From assembly GCA_020073545.1 (NCBI GenBank), contig JAIQEZ010000033.1:1-38731 (forward strand): 38,731 nt of DNA, written 5' to 3'. The DNA comes from Terriglobia bacterium. GTDB lineage: Bacteria > Acidobacteriota > Terriglobia > UBA7540. The number at the start of each line of letters is the position of its first letter. Positions within the stretch are counted from its first letter, which is position 1. The translations under genes and the position numbers were made by a program. The notes under the pieces are model-generated. The model saw only the letters and a program-made list of their open reading frames with translations, had not been told where the DNA came from and ran no database searches. Below are positions 1 through 8,242 of the stretch, piece after piece.

Positions 1-101
1 ACCTGGTGGAGAAAAAAGCACAGGTGACCTTCCCCCAGCACATCCTTCACACTGGGCGGCAACAACCAGGCTTGATCTGGTTCGTAGGGCAGAAATCTCA
101 T
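1..101 (-). mobile_element. IS1182-like transposase, N-terminal fragment (runs off the left edge)
   Basis: Reading leftward from an ATG at 101, the minus strand encodes 33 residues beginning MRFLPYEPDQAWLLPPSVKD and continuing with VLGEGHLCFFLHQ. This matches the usual start of IS1182-type (DDE) transposases: a Tyr-x-Pro-Asp-Gln segment, Leu-Leu-Pro-Pro-Ser, then a Gly-Glu-x-His-Leu segment. A strong ribosome-binding site (GAGGAGG) sits 6 bases before the ATG. The rest of the gene lies outside the window, so it cannot be judged intact. The terminal inverted repeat should fall between this start and cca; the stretch around 141-165 is a candidate but cannot be confirmed without the other end. 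The family is assigned from remembered N-terminal sequence only. Confidence 0.72.
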
Positions 102-251
102 CGCGGGCCTCCTCGCCCGCGTTCCCTGCACGTGCCCAACCGAGAGTTAGCACACAGACTCCAAGGGAGAGGGCTGGCGATAGAGATATTCGCACCACGG
201 CCCTTGCCAGACCGCTTGCGGAGACGCGCTTCCTCAGGTGTAATAGGCGTG

Positions 252-1571
252 ATGGATGCCAAGCGGGAAGCCGCAACCGAGATTGTGCGCCGGCTCAGGT
301 CCGAGGGATTCCAAGCGTACTTGGTGGGCGGGTGCGTGCGCGACCTGGTGATGGGGCGCGAGCCCCAGGACTATGACGTGACCACTAACGCGACGCCGGA
401 CCAAGTGTTAACGCTCTTTCCTGACGCGCTCACGGTGGGCGCGCAGTTCGGGGTCGTCATCGTTCCCCGCGAGGCGGGAAATGTGGAGGTCGCGACGTTT
501 CGCAGTGACGGACTCTACGCGGACGGGCGGCACCCGCGGGAAGTCCGCTACGCTGAGACGCCGCAGGAAGATGTGTGCCGGCGCGACTTCACCATCAACG
601 GGCTGCTCTATGATCCGCTCAACGACCAGGTGCTGGACTTCGTGGGCGGGCAGGCCGACATCCGCGCCCGGCGCGTGCGCACGATCGGCGATCCCGTGGA
701 GCGCTTCGGTGAAGACCGCTTGCGGATGCTACGCGCCGTGCGCTTCACCGCACGTTTTGATTTCAAGCTGGAGCCCACCGTGCTCGCAGCCATCCGCAGG
801 CTGGCGGCGCAGATCCACGACGTGAGCGCGGAACGGGTGCGCGATGAGATCGTGAAGATCCTTACGGAGGGACGGGCACGGCAGGGATTTGAGCTGTTAG
901 ACGAATCGGGTTTACTTCAAGAGGTATTGCCGGAGGTGAAACGCCTGCAGGGCGTGGAGCAGCCACCGGAGTTCCACCCTGAGGGCGACGTGTGGATCCA
1001 CACGTTGCTGATGCTCGAGGGAATGCGCGAGCCGACACCCACGCTGGCCTTGGGCGTGCTGCTGCACGATGTCGGCAAGCCGCCGACGTTCAGCATCCGC
1101 GAACGTATTCGGTTCGACAACCACATGGAAGTGGGCGCCAAGATGGCGGAGGAGATCTGCAGCCGCTTGCGGCTGTCCGCACGCGAGACGGAACGCGTGG
1201 TGGAGCTGGTGCGGCAGCATCTGCGCTTCAAGGATTTTCCACGCATGCGGCGCTCAACCCAGCTCCGCTTCCTGCGCCTGGAGGGATTTGAGGAACACCT
1301 GGAACTACACCGGCTGGACTGCCTGGCGAGTCATGGCGATTTGACGAATTATGAACTGGCACGGAGGATGTTGGAAGAAACCCCCCAGGATGAGATCAAG
1401 CCCGTGCCCTTGCTTCGTGGCGACGACTTGATCGCACAGGGGTACAGTCCCGGCCCACTTTTCAAACAAATCCTCCACGCCGTGGAGGATGCTCAGTTGG
1501 AAGGCCGCATACACACCCGCGACGAGGCCTTACGGCTCGTCGAAGACCGCTTCCCTCTCGCCCGGCCGTAG
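252..1571 (+). CDS. cca: CCA tRNA nucleotidyltransferase / poly(A) polymerase family with HD domain
   Basis: Class II nucleotidyltransferase that adds or repairs the 3'-CCA end of tRNA (or, in related proteins, adds poly(A)). The product has 439 residues from the ATG at 252. An in-frame upstream extension to position 6 overlaps the transposase fragment and has no family features, so I reject it. The head domain shows VGGCVRD at about residues 25-31 and the metal-binding DYD at 40-42. RRDFTINGLLYDP and the RFGEDRLRMLRAVRF motif follow. The second half has an HD phosphohydrolase signature (LLHDVGKP, His272-Asp273), typical of bacterial Cca with phosphatase/phosphodiesterase activity. The ribosome-binding site is weak. 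The stop at 1571 is immediately followed by the stop codon of the convergent small gene. CCA addition versus poly(A) addition cannot be decided from sequence alone. Confidence 0.93.
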   Translation: MDAKREAATEIVRRLRSEGFQAYLVGGCVRDLVMGREPQDYDVTTNATPDQVLTLFPDALTVGAQFGVVIVPREAGNVEVATFRSDGLYADGRHPREVRYAETPQEDVCRRDFTINGLLYDPLNDQVLDFVGGQADIRARRVRTIGDPVERFGEDRLRMLRAVRFTARFDFKLEPTVLAAIRRLAAQIHDVSAERVRDEIVKILTEGRARQGFELLDESGLLQEVLPEVKRLQGVEQPPEFHPEGDVWIHTLLMLEGMREPTPTLALGVLLHDVGKPPTFSIRERIRFDNHMEVGAKMAEEICSRLRLSARETERVVELVRQHLRFKDFPRMRRSTQLRFLRLEGFEEHLELHRLDCLASHGDLTNYELARRMLEETPQDEIKPVPLLRGDDLIAQGYSPGPLFKQILHAVEDAQLEGRIHTRDEALRLVEDRFPLARP

Positions 1572-1715
1572 CTAGTGACTGCCCATAGAAACGAACGCAA
1601 AGAAATACACCACACCACCCAGGGCAGCCAAAGCCACGATGAACATGCCAATCTTGACCAGGAGCATCTTCCGGTCCCCAGGCTCCTCAGAAGTCTGGTT
1701 AATCATCTGGAACAC
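1572..1715 (-). CDS. small single-pass membrane protein, 47 aa, unknown function
   Basis: This unrecognised short gene is supported by its signals. A GTG start at 1715 lies 5 bases after a perfect AGGAGG; an in-frame ATG at 1706 is possible but too far from that site. The product starts with a polar stretch (VFQMINQTSEEPGDRK). A hydrophobic segment of about 22 residues follows (VKIGMFIVALAALGGVVYFF), and the C-terminus is short (AFVSMGSH). This suggests a single-span inner-membrane peptide. The stop codon directly abuts the cca stop on the opposite strand. A sigma70-like promoter lies about 180 bases upstream (1895-1922), leaving a structured leader of about 170 bases. Function unknown; a respiratory or transporter accessory subunit is only one possibility. 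Confidence 0.62.
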   Translation of the reverse strand: MFQMINQTSEEPGDRKMLLVKIGMFIVALAALGGVVYFFAFVSMGSH

Positions 1716-2082
1716 GGTAACCTCCTTTCGCGCCCACTACCTTGGGCGTGGAGGCAAACCCTTAGAGGGTTAGACAGGCCGCACGGTCGGTCACGAAGGG
1801 GGGGTCGAGGTGCCGCGAGCTGGGCGGTGCAACCGGGACGCCGCAATCCGATCTGGCCGACACTGCGGCGGAACCAATTACTTTGCCTACCAACACTCTA
1901 GACTTTATTCTTCGAATGTCAAGAGGCACTTGCAGATGAGTGAGGCGGTAGCTTGCCGCCTCAGGCTCTGCTTCCGCGCAGGGGCAGAAGGGAAGATGAT
2001 GAGCGCGTGCCGTGAGCCTGCAGGAAATGGATTCCCTAACTTCATCCGTGAGTGGACAGGTGTGGGGAGTCCAGACCACTCC
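1716..2082. other. intergenic region holding the promoter and structured leader of the small membrane gene
   Basis: This 367-base stretch has no convincing long coding region. On the minus strand it holds the promoter at 1895-1922 and a leader with two clear inverted repeats: AACCCT-TAG-AGGGTT at 1757-1771, and a longer-range pairing of CGCCGCA with TGCGGCG. Separately, TGAGGCGG-7 nt-CCGCCTCA at 1941-1963 is a perfect 8-bp hairpin between the cupin stop and the promoter. It could act as the cupin terminator, although no T-run follows. Confidence 0.5.
1895..1922 (-). promoter_or_regulatory. sigma70-like promoter for the small membrane gene
   Basis: On the minus strand a perfect -35 TTGACA (1922-1917) is followed by a 16-base spacer and TAGAGT (1900-1895), which matches four of six -10 positions. 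The predicted start near 1888 gives a 5' leader of about 170 bases before the GTG at 1715. Confidence 0.5.
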
Positions 2083-2493
2083 TCAGGGTGTCTGGGCGGG
2101 AGCGACCACATACACGTATTCCAAGAGCTCATCGCCGCTATTCGCGACGCTGTGCCGTGTCGCCGGCGGAATATAGACGAGCGCCGGCGCAGCGAAGGCG
2201 CGGGCGGGCTGGCCTTCGATGCGTGCTTCGCCGCGCCCCCGCAGCACCACCAGCGACTCTTCATTCTTTCCCGTCGTATGCCAGCCGACCGTTTCCCCGG
2301 GCTTGAGGCGCACGAACCCACTGCGCATGCCTGCCGTCTGCGGAGCACCCTGCAACAGCGGGCAATCTCCCCCTGGGCATTCGAGGGGCAGACTTAGGGG
2401 CTGGGGCTTGCCCACCTGGGATGAGAGCGGCGTCAAAGCAAGTGCGAACAGAACTCCTGCGACTGCAAGGGCCGCTGGCACAAGGCGCTTCAT
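2083..2493 (-). CDS. exported cupin-domain protein
   Basis: The product is a 136-residue protein with an N-terminal signal peptide (MKRLVPAALAVAGVLFALAL, cleavage probably near residue 25). A single cupin barrel follows. Cupin motif 1 is seen as GxTVGWHTTGKNEESLVVLRGRGEA, giving the usual metal ligands: one His, a degenerate second position, and a Glu. Motif 2 is seen as PALVYIPPATRHSVANSG, with its His. The start at 2493 has AGGAG 6-10 bases upstream. Longer in-frame versions have no such signal. It probably binds a small ligand or metal in the periplasm; the substrate cannot be named. A 23-bp palindrome lies 46 bases upstream of the start and may regulate it. It lies downstream of, and in the same direction as, the DUF4139-type gene. 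Confidence 0.78.
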   Translation of the reverse strand: MKRLVPAALAVAGVLFALALTPLSSQVGKPQPLSLPLECPGGDCPLLQGAPQTAGMRSGFVRLKPGETVGWHTTGKNEESLVVLRGRGEARIEGQPARAFAAPALVYIPPATRHSVANSGDELLEYVYVVAPAQTP

Positions 2494-2539
2494 GGTGGAT
2501 CTCCTGGGTACCTGCGCCGGGCTGGCGCAGATTCGGTGC

Positions 2540-2562
2540 CACTCTTGGCCGGGCCAAGAGTG
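2540..2562. promoter_or_regulatory. perfect 23-bp palindrome upstream of the cupin gene
   Basis: The sequence CACTCTTGGCC-G-GGCCAAGAGTG is an exact inverted repeat, 11 bp per arm about one central base. It lies between the stop of the DUF4139-type gene (2733) and the cupin start (2493). With a one-base centre it is unlikely to form an RNA hairpin with a proper loop, and no T-run follows in either direction. A dimeric repressor operator is more likely than a terminator. Confidence 0.45.
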
Positions 2563-2732
2563 CATCAGACCCCGCCCGCGAGCGTGTTGGCTCGCCGGGA
2601 GGGTGGGGTTCGCGGGTTCCGTGTAGGGGAGGGGCTTTCCGGTCCTCCTGCTCCGTTTCAAAAATGCGCGAGCCCCGTGAAGGCGCCCCCCCTTCGGTGC
2701 AAGCAAGTGCGCTTTGTTCCGCAAGCGAGGCA

Positions 2733-4844
2733 CTAGAAGCTTTCGTCCAGGCTGATCTCCGCGAGAATTTGGTCGAGTTGCTGGCTGGCCTGCAGACGCT
2801 TACCCTTCAGGTCGGCGATCTGGCTGCGCAGCGCCGTCAGACGGTCCTCCTGTTCATCCAATTGACGGGTGTAGCGTTGCAGCAAAGTTTTTTCTTCCGG
2901 GCTGCCTTTGAGCGCCTTCATGTTCTCGCGGATGCGGGCCTGGTCGCTCGAGATGCTGTCTACCTCCTGTTGGCGCGAATTCAGTTGCGCGTCGAGTCCT
3001 TCGATGACTGCTTTCTGGTCGAGGACCCTCTTGAATGCCTTCTCCATGGCAGGAGTCATTCTGTTTTGTTCGGTGAACAGATCGATGTATTCGCTTGAGA
3101 GGTTCGAGAGTTCCACCCGCGTGCTCAGAGGGTGGTATTCCTCCACCACCAGTTGCGCGCTCTTTTGGGGTTCCACTTTCACGCGGAAGCGAAGGAAGGA
3201 AGCCGAGGTCTCCTCCGGCTTGACGCCTTCCGCGAGTTTCCACTCCGGACGCGCGGGATGCTCGATGATGACGTCGCGCGGCGCGGTGTCGGAGTTCGAG
3301 ATCTTGTAGGTCTTGGTCTCGCGCTCCTCCTTGGTCATAAGCATCGTTCCCTTGATGACCCGGATCCGGCTGAAGGGCTTTTCGATGGAAAGCTCGTCCA
3401 CATGAATTCGCACGGCAGGGTCGGCCGCATAGGAGATCAGCCGCTTCTCACCGGGGCGGACGGCGTCGAGCATTCCCTCGCCGGCAAAGGTTTCGTCGTC
3501 AATTATGTTGAAGCTGCCTGCATCGAGCGTCAGGCCGCTCGTGTTGTGGAGCCAGAGGGCGCGGAGCGCTTGGTCGGAGTCCTCGTTCCAAAGTGTGACC
3601 TTGTCTGCATCGATGCGCCCCTGCAAGATCGGTACCAGCGCCGACTGGTTCTTGCCGATCGTGACCTTCTCCTTCAGGTTGTATTCGAAGAAATCACCCA
3701 CGGCCTTCGCTTCCGCCTCCACGCGCTGCGCTTTGAGAAGTCGCTCGGCGAGATCGAGTCGTTGAGATTCCGCTGCCTTACGTTGCCCCGGCGGTGGGGA
3801 TGGAGCCGCACCACTTTCACTATGACCACCTCCCAGGCCGCCAACGACCTCAGCCATTGGCGCGGGCGGCTCGGGCGCGGCCATGGGCATTACGGCCGCC
3901 TCGTGCGTCTGGGGAGTGAGCATCGCCGACTGGGGCAGCGGCACCTCCGGCCGCCGGATGTACATGGGTTGCGAGATGTTCTGCACGAAGGATTGCGGCG
4001 CGCCCGCCACGAGCGAAAGCTGCACGTCTTTCCAATCTTCGCCGACGGTGTTATCCACCACGGCCCATCCCTGCAGCAGCGGCTTTGCGGCCGCCTTCGC
4101 GTCCAGCAGGATGCGATAAGTGCTCTTCCACACCGGCACTTCGCTGATGTAGCTGACAAAGATTTCGCGCTCGCCCGTGCCCGCGGCGGAAATCGTCAGT
4201 CGCCGCAAGTCCACCGCCCTCGCGGAGCCGATCAGGTTCAGGTAACGATTGACCTCGTCAGCGAGCTCGCGGTCGACCATGCGTACGGAAGTTCCCGGCC
4301 ATAGCTCGAAGCTGCGAACTTCACCCGCGTCGGTCACCAGCGTCACTTGCGGGACTTCCTCCATCTGCTCTGCTTTCCCGGCGAACCTTTTCACTATCTC
4401 CACGCTCAGCACCTTCCCAGCCGTGGCCGCCGGGCCGCTACGCACTTCCACGCGCGTTCCGCGCAGCGCTTCCAGAAGATCCTTGCGGGAAGCATCATCG
4501 CCCAGCGGCAGGCGCATGGTTTTCAGGCGCTCCGAGAGCGGCGCCACGGAATTAAAGCGCACGCCTGTGATGCGCCCTTCGCCCAGATCCACGACGGTCA
4601 GTGACTTCAGCACGTCGTTCAACTGGGCCGAGGTGAAGTCGATATTCAGGTCCTGCGTCCCGCGCACCCGCGTCGAGTGCTCGAAGTACCCAACCCCGTT
4701 CTTGTAAAGCACCACACGCTTCACGGGCAACCGGCCCGGTGTCGCCGGCGCACCTGCCGTGGCCGGCGGTGAAGGCGGCGCCTGCTGGGCGCTGGCCAAA
4801 ACAGCGAACGACAGAATGACAACTGCTATGATGAAGTTCCGCAT
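2733..4844 (-). CDS. exported DUF4139-type protein with C-terminal coiled coil
   Basis: The 703-residue protein has a signal peptide (MRNFIIAVVILSFAVLASA, cleaved before QQAPPS). The N-terminal part carries the hallmark VKRVVLYKNGVGYFEHSTRV of proteins annotated DUF4139. A large beta-rich middle follows (DNTVGEDWKDVQLSLVAGAP; CTTWNEDS-like segments; KTYKISNSDTAPRDVIIEHP). A Pro/Ala-rich and Gly-rich linker lies near residues 325-355. The last 100 or so residues are heptad-rich and charged (LNSRQQEVDSISSDQARIRE to the end), consistent with a coiled coil. The start at 4844 follows GGGAGGA, and a perfect TATAAT lies about 70 bases upstream. No enzymatic role is known to me; an envelope-associated structural or adhesion role is inference. 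The cupin gene lies downstream in the same direction. Confidence 0.82.
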   Translation of the reverse strand: MRNFIIAVVILSFAVLASAQQAPPSPPATAGAPATPGRLPVKRVVLYKNGVGYFEHSTRVRGTQDLNIDFTSAQLNDVLKSLTVVDLGEGRITGVRFNSVAPLSERLKTMRLPLGDDASRKDLLEALRGTRVEVRSGPAATAGKVLSVEIVKRFAGKAEQMEEVPQVTLVTDAGEVRSFELWPGTSVRMVDRELADEVNRYLNLIGSARAVDLRRLTISAAGTGEREIFVSYISEVPVWKSTYRILLDAKAAAKPLLQGWAVVDNTVGEDWKDVQLSLVAGAPQSFVQNISQPMYIRRPEVPLPQSAMLTPQTHEAAVMPMAAPEPPAPMAEVVGGLGGGHSESGAAPSPPPGQRKAAESQRLDLAERLLKAQRVEAEAKAVGDFFEYNLKEKVTIGKNQSALVPILQGRIDADKVTLWNEDSDQALRALWLHNTSGLTLDAGSFNIIDDETFAGEGMLDAVRPGEKRLISYAADPAVRIHVDELSIEKPFSRIRVIKGTMLMTKEERETKTYKISNSDTAPRDVIIEHPARPEWKLAEGVKPEETSASFLRFRVKVEPQKSAQLVVEEYHPLSTRVELSNLSSEYIDLFTEQNRMTPAMEKAFKRVLDQKAVIEGLDAQLNSRQQEVDSISSDQARIRENMKALKGSPEEKTLLQRYTRQLDEQEDRLTALRSQIADLKGKRLQASQQLDQILAEISLDESF

Positions 4845-4910
4845 CTGATCCTCCCTGCTGACCCGCCGTCGGGCGAGAGACCTCCGAAGAGCGCACGGGT
4901 CTCACCGGAC

Positions 4911-4939
4911 ATTATAGGAGCAATATCCAGAAAATAAAG
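4911..4939 (-). promoter_or_regulatory. probable promoter of the DUF4139-type gene
   Basis: On the minus strand a perfect TATAAT (4916-4911) is present, with an AT-rich but weak -35 region (TTTATT-like, about 16-18 bases upstream). The predicted start near 4904 gives a leader of about 60 bases before the ATG at 4844. Confidence 0.5.
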
Positions 4940-5106
4940 GTAGCTTTGGCCCCGAGGGACAGGCTGTCCATTCGTCACTAACCGAAGGACACACGACCGG
5001 CCGCGAAAAGCATCTTCGCAGCTCGTTGATGCAGGTGTGCTCTCTGCAAGAAGCGAGCCTGCGCGCGGGACGACCGGAGCGGACCTTCACCATAAGGGGA
5101 ATTGAT

Positions 5107-5135
5107 TTGACAATTGAGGCTTCCTCTCCTATTCT
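5107..5135 (+). promoter_or_regulatory. sigma70-like promoter of the aminotransferase-serA region
   Basis: A perfect -35 TTGACA (5107-5112), a 17-base spacer and -10 TATTCT (5130-5135) form one of the best sigma70-type promoters in the window. The predicted start near 5142 leaves about 88 bases before the ATG at 5230. Confidence 0.68.
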
Positions 5136-5229
5136 GACTTGCTTCGGCTCAAACCGCCTAGGACTTTTCCCCGCAAGCTCCGCGAAGGTTTTTCCGAAGC
5201 CACATTCAAACCAAAGAGGAACCGCGTTC

Positions 5230-6390
5230 ATGCCCGGCATTATTAAAGAAAGACTCTTCACTCCCGGCCCCACTCCGCTGCTGATGGAGGCGCAGGCGCG
5301 CACGCTCACGGCAGCCAACGTTCACCATCGCACCGAAGCGTTTCGGAAGATCATGACGGAAACGCTTGAATTGCTGAAGTACTACTACGACACCAAGAAC
5401 GATGTGCTGATTTTCGCGAGCTCCGGGACCGGAGCCATGGAAGGTTCCCTGACCAACCTCGTCTCGCCCGGCGAGCGCGTCCTGGTCGGCACCGCCGGCA
5501 AGTTCGGCGAGCGCTGGCTGGGGCTCGCGCAAGCCTACCGCATCGAGGCGGTGAAGGTGGAGTCGCCCTACGGCCAGCCCGTGAACATCAAGGAGATGAA
5601 GGAAAAGCTCGCGAGCGACGGTCCGTTCCGCGCCGTGTACATCCAGGCTACGGAGACCTCCACGGCGGTGATGAACGACGTGCGCACGCTCGGCGAAGCC
5701 GTGAAGAATTATCCCGAAACTGCGCTGGTGGTCGATGCCATCACCGGGCTCGGCACCTCGAACCTGCGCATCGAGGAGTGGGGGCTCGACGTGGTGATTG
5801 GCGGCTCGCAGAAGGCCGTGATGATTCCGCCCGGCCTGGCGTTCGCAAGCTTCAGCGAAAAGGCTTGGGGCCTGATCGCCAAAGCCAAGCTTCCCCACTA
5901 CTATTTCGATTTCGCCAAGGAGCGCAAGAACCAGGCGAAAGGTGAGACGGCTTACACACCGGCCACCACGCTCATCATCAGCTTGAACGCTGCGCTCGAG
6001 TACATCAAGAAGCTCGGCCGCGAAAACCTGATTGCGAACGCCGCGCTGCTGGCGGAAGCCTCGCGCGCCGCGGCCCAGGCGCTGGGGCTGAAACTGTTTG
6101 CGGCCTCCTCACCCGCCAACGCCGCCACCGCCATCTGTGCGCCCGCCGGCATGGATTCTGGCGCGATCGTCAAGGAACTGCGCACGCGCTTTGGCGCCGT
6201 CGTCGCCAACGGCCAGGGCAGCATGAAAGGTCAGATCTTTCGCCTGGCCCACCTTGGCTACTACGACATCGCCGACCTATTCGCAGTTTTCGCGGCGCTC
6301 GAAATCGCGCTGCTGAAGCTCGGACAGAAGGTGGAGCTCGGATCCGGCGTGCGCGCCGTGGAAGAGGCTTACCTGCGGCACGCGGCGTGA
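5230..6390 (+). CDS. class V aminotransferase (serine-pyruvate / alanine-glyoxylate / phosphoserine type)
   Basis: PLP-dependent class V aminotransferase of 386 residues. The start at 5230 (MPGIIKERLFTPGPTPL) matches the conserved family N-terminus and follows AGAGGA; an in-frame extension to 5026 is rejected because it crosses the promoter. Visible features are the N-terminal TPGPTP substrate loop, FASSGTGAMEG in the cofactor region, DAITGLGTSNL with the cofactor-stacking Asp, and GGSQKAVMIPPG holding the Schiff-base lysine, Lys195. It lies directly upstream of serA in the same direction. Family members in such pairs can act as phosphoserine aminotransferase, taking 3-phosphohydroxypyruvate from SerA to phosphoserine. 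Serine-glyoxylate or alanine-glyoxylate transamination is the alternative. The 231-base gap to serA contains a repeat element, so co-transcription is uncertain. Confidence 0.88.
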   Translation: MPGIIKERLFTPGPTPLLMEAQARTLTAANVHHRTEAFRKIMTETLELLKYYYDTKNDVLIFASSGTGAMEGSLTNLVSPGERVLVGTAGKFGERWLGLAQAYRIEAVKVESPYGQPVNIKEMKEKLASDGPFRAVYIQATETSTAVMNDVRTLGEAVKNYPETALVVDAITGLGTSNLRIEEWGLDVVIGGSQKAVMIPPGLAFASFSEKAWGLIAKAKLPHYYFDFAKERKNQAKGETAYTPATTLIISLNAALEYIKKLGRENLIANAALLAEASRAAAQALGLKLFAASSPANAATAICAPAGMDSGAIVKELRTRFGAVVANGQGSMKGQIFRLAHLGYYDIADLFAVFAALEIALLKLGQKVELGSGVRAVEEAYLRHAA

Positions 6391-6416
6391 CCGGGACTCG
6401 GGGAAGCCCTGGCGCT

Positions 6417-6517
6417 TGTCATCCTGAGCGACAGCGAAGAATCTGGAGTTCGCATTTCGCTTCAAAGGAAATGCAGATTCTTCGTCGTCCCGCTAGGCGG
6501 GACTCCTCAGGATGACA
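6417..6517. repeat. dispersed palindromic element, copy A (TGTCATCCTGAG ends)
   Basis: The element is bounded by perfect 12-bp inverted ends, TGTCATCCTGAG (6417-6428) and CTCAGGATGACA (6506-6517). Inside is a second exact inverted pair, CGAAGAATCT (6435-6444) and AGATTCTTCG (6475-6484). It sits in the aminotransferase-serA gap. Diverged copies with the same ends occur at 8243-8395 and 18043-18193. Confidence 0.8.
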
Positions 6518-6621
6518 ACGAGGGTGCCTTTTGGGGGTCCTCCTAAGGTCCCCTGAGGCTGGCTGTCATCGCGTGTCGTGCCGCTGCCTACAATTCTCAA
6601 TTCACATAAGGAATCATAGCC

Positions 6622-8202
6622 ATGAAAATCCTGATTGCTGACAACGTCTCGGAACGTGCCGTAGGAGTCCTGCAAGCGGAAGCATCCTGGAACGTCGTCT
6701 TCCTGCCGAAGAAGCCGGGAGCCAACGTCGCTGAGGAGATCCGCGACGCCGACGCGCTCGTGGTGCGCAGCGCCACGAAAGCCACCGCCAAGCTCCTGGA
6801 GAGCGCCGAGCGGCTGCGCGTGATCGGCCGCGCCGGGGTGGGCGTCGATAACGTGGATTTGGACGCCGCCACGCAGAAAGGCGTCGTCGTCATGAACACG
6901 CCGGGCGGCAATGCCGTGAGTGTGGCAGAGCACACGCTGGCGTTGCTGCTGGCGCTCGCGCGGCGCATCCCGCAGGCTGACGCCTTGATGAAGAAGGGCC
7001 AATGGGAAAAGAAAAAGCTCCAGGGGATGGAGTTGCGCGGCAAGACGCTCGGCCTGGTCGGCCTGGGCCAGATCGGCTCGGAGGTTGCACGCTTGGCCAA
7101 GGCCTTTGAAATGGAAATAGTCGCTTACGACCCTTACGTCTCTTCGCTCCTGGCGGGCGACCTGGGCGTGAAGCTGGCCTCGCTTGAGGAAGTGCTGAAG
7201 GCGGCCGACTTCGTCAGCCTGCACGCTTCCGCCACCCCCGAAACTCGCCATCTGCTCAACGCCGGGACCCTGGCCCTCGCCCAGCCCGGAGTGCGCATCG
7301 TAAACTGCGCGCGGGGCGAACTGGTCGAGGAGGCCGCATTGCTGGCGGCGCTCGAAAGCGGGCAAGTGGCCGGCGCGGCGCTCGACGTTTTCGAAACCGA
7401 GCCGCCCAAGGATCTGAAGCTGGTGACCCACCCGAACGTCATCGCCACCCCGCACATCGCTGGCTCGACGGAAGAGGCTCAGGAAATCGTGGGCATCCGC
7501 ATCGCCGAGCAGGTGCGCGACTACCTACTGCTGGGCGTGGCGCGCAACGCTGTCAACATGCCGGCGATTTCCGCCGAGGAATTCAAGAAGCTCGAGCCCT
7601 ACATCCAGCTCGGAGAAAAACTGGGCGCGTTTCTGGTGCAAATTGCGGGCGAGAGAATCCGCGAGGTGCGCATCAGTTACGACGGCGGATTGGCAGAGTT
7701 GAATACCCACTTGGTGAAGAACGCGGTGCTCAAGGGAGTCCTTTCGCACGCGCTCTCCGTGCAAGTGAACCTGGTAAACGCCGCGGCGCTCGCGCAGCAG
7801 CGCGGTGTGGAAGTGGCGGAACTACGTAGCGCACGGCGCGCGGCGTTTTCCAACTCGCTCGGCGTCGCGCTGGCCACGGAAGGTGAATCCGCCACAGCTC
7901 TGGGCATGGTGGGCCTGGGCGGCGCGCTGCGCATTCTGGGCATCAACGATATCGATATCGAAGCACCGCTGCGCGGCATCATCCTGTTTATTCGCAATCA
8001 GGACGTGCCGGGCGTCATTGGGCGCGTCGGCACGATTCTCGGCGACCGCAAGATCAACATCGCCAACTTCGCGCTGGGACGTAACCCGCAAACGCAGCAA
8101 GCCATCGGCTTCGTCAACGTCGATGATCGCGTGCCTGACGAGGTGCTGAAGGAAATCCGTGCCATCCCTGCCGTACGCGCCGCCCGCGTAGTGGAAGTCT
8201 GA
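6622..8202 (+). CDS. serA: D-3-phosphoglycerate dehydrogenase (long, ACT-domain form)
   Basis: Oxidises 3-phosphoglycerate to 3-phosphohydroxypyruvate with NAD+, the first step of serine synthesis. The 526-residue length is that of the long SerA class. The N-terminal substrate domain is followed by a Rossmann fold with GLVGLGQIGSEVARLAK (near 143-160). NCARGELV carries the catalytic Arg, the FETEPPKD region the Glu, and ATPHIAGST the His. An intervening (ASB) domain follows. The C-terminal ACT domain (ILFIRNQDVPGVIGRVGTIL, near residues 453-526) is the usual serine-sensing module. The start at 6622 follows AAGGAA. A TACAAT -10-like element lies at 6589-6594, without a good -35. The upstream class V aminotransferase could supply the next pathway step. 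Confidence 0.96.
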   Translation: MKILIADNVSERAVGVLQAEASWNVVFLPKKPGANVAEEIRDADALVVRSATKATAKLLESAERLRVIGRAGVGVDNVDLDAATQKGVVVMNTPGGNAVSVAEHTLALLLALARRIPQADALMKKGQWEKKKLQGMELRGKTLGLVGLGQIGSEVARLAKAFEMEIVAYDPYVSSLLAGDLGVKLASLEEVLKAADFVSLHASATPETRHLLNAGTLALAQPGVRIVNCARGELVEEAALLAALESGQVAGAALDVFETEPPKDLKLVTHPNVIATPHIAGSTEEAQEIVGIRIAEQVRDYLLLGVARNAVNMPAISAEEFKKLEPYIQLGEKLGAFLVQIAGERIREVRISYDGGLAELNTHLVKNAVLKGVLSHALSVQVNLVNAAALAQQRGVEVAELRSARRAAFSNSLGVALATEGESATALGMVGLGGALRILGINDIDIEAPLRGIILFIRNQDVPGVIGRVGTILGDRKINIANFALGRNPQTQQAIGFVNVDDRVPDEVLKEIRAIPAVRAARVVEV

Positions 8203-8242
8203 AAAATGACGCCGCGAGTGCGCTGAAAAACGTACTAAGCAC

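Larger units (their letters stand above)
4845..5229. other. divergent promoter region between the DUF4139-type gene and the aminotransferase gene
   Basis: This is a 385-base non-coding region separating two divergent genes. It contains a minus-strand -10 element at 4911-4916 and a strong plus-strand promoter at 5107-5135. I see no further gene. The short readings crossing it on both strands lack start signals and family features. Confidence 0.55.

Noticed and set aside
1810-2397. 195-codon plus-strand reading over the cupin region
   Set aside because: It is antisense to the exported cupin gene, which has a signal peptide and a good start.
2421-3098. 225-codon plus-strand reading
   Set aside because: It is antisense to the cupin and DUF4139-type genes, with no start signal.
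3132-4304. 390-codon plus-strand reading opposite the DUF4139-type gene
   Set aside because: Antisense shadow of a gene with signal peptide, ribosome-binding site and family motif.
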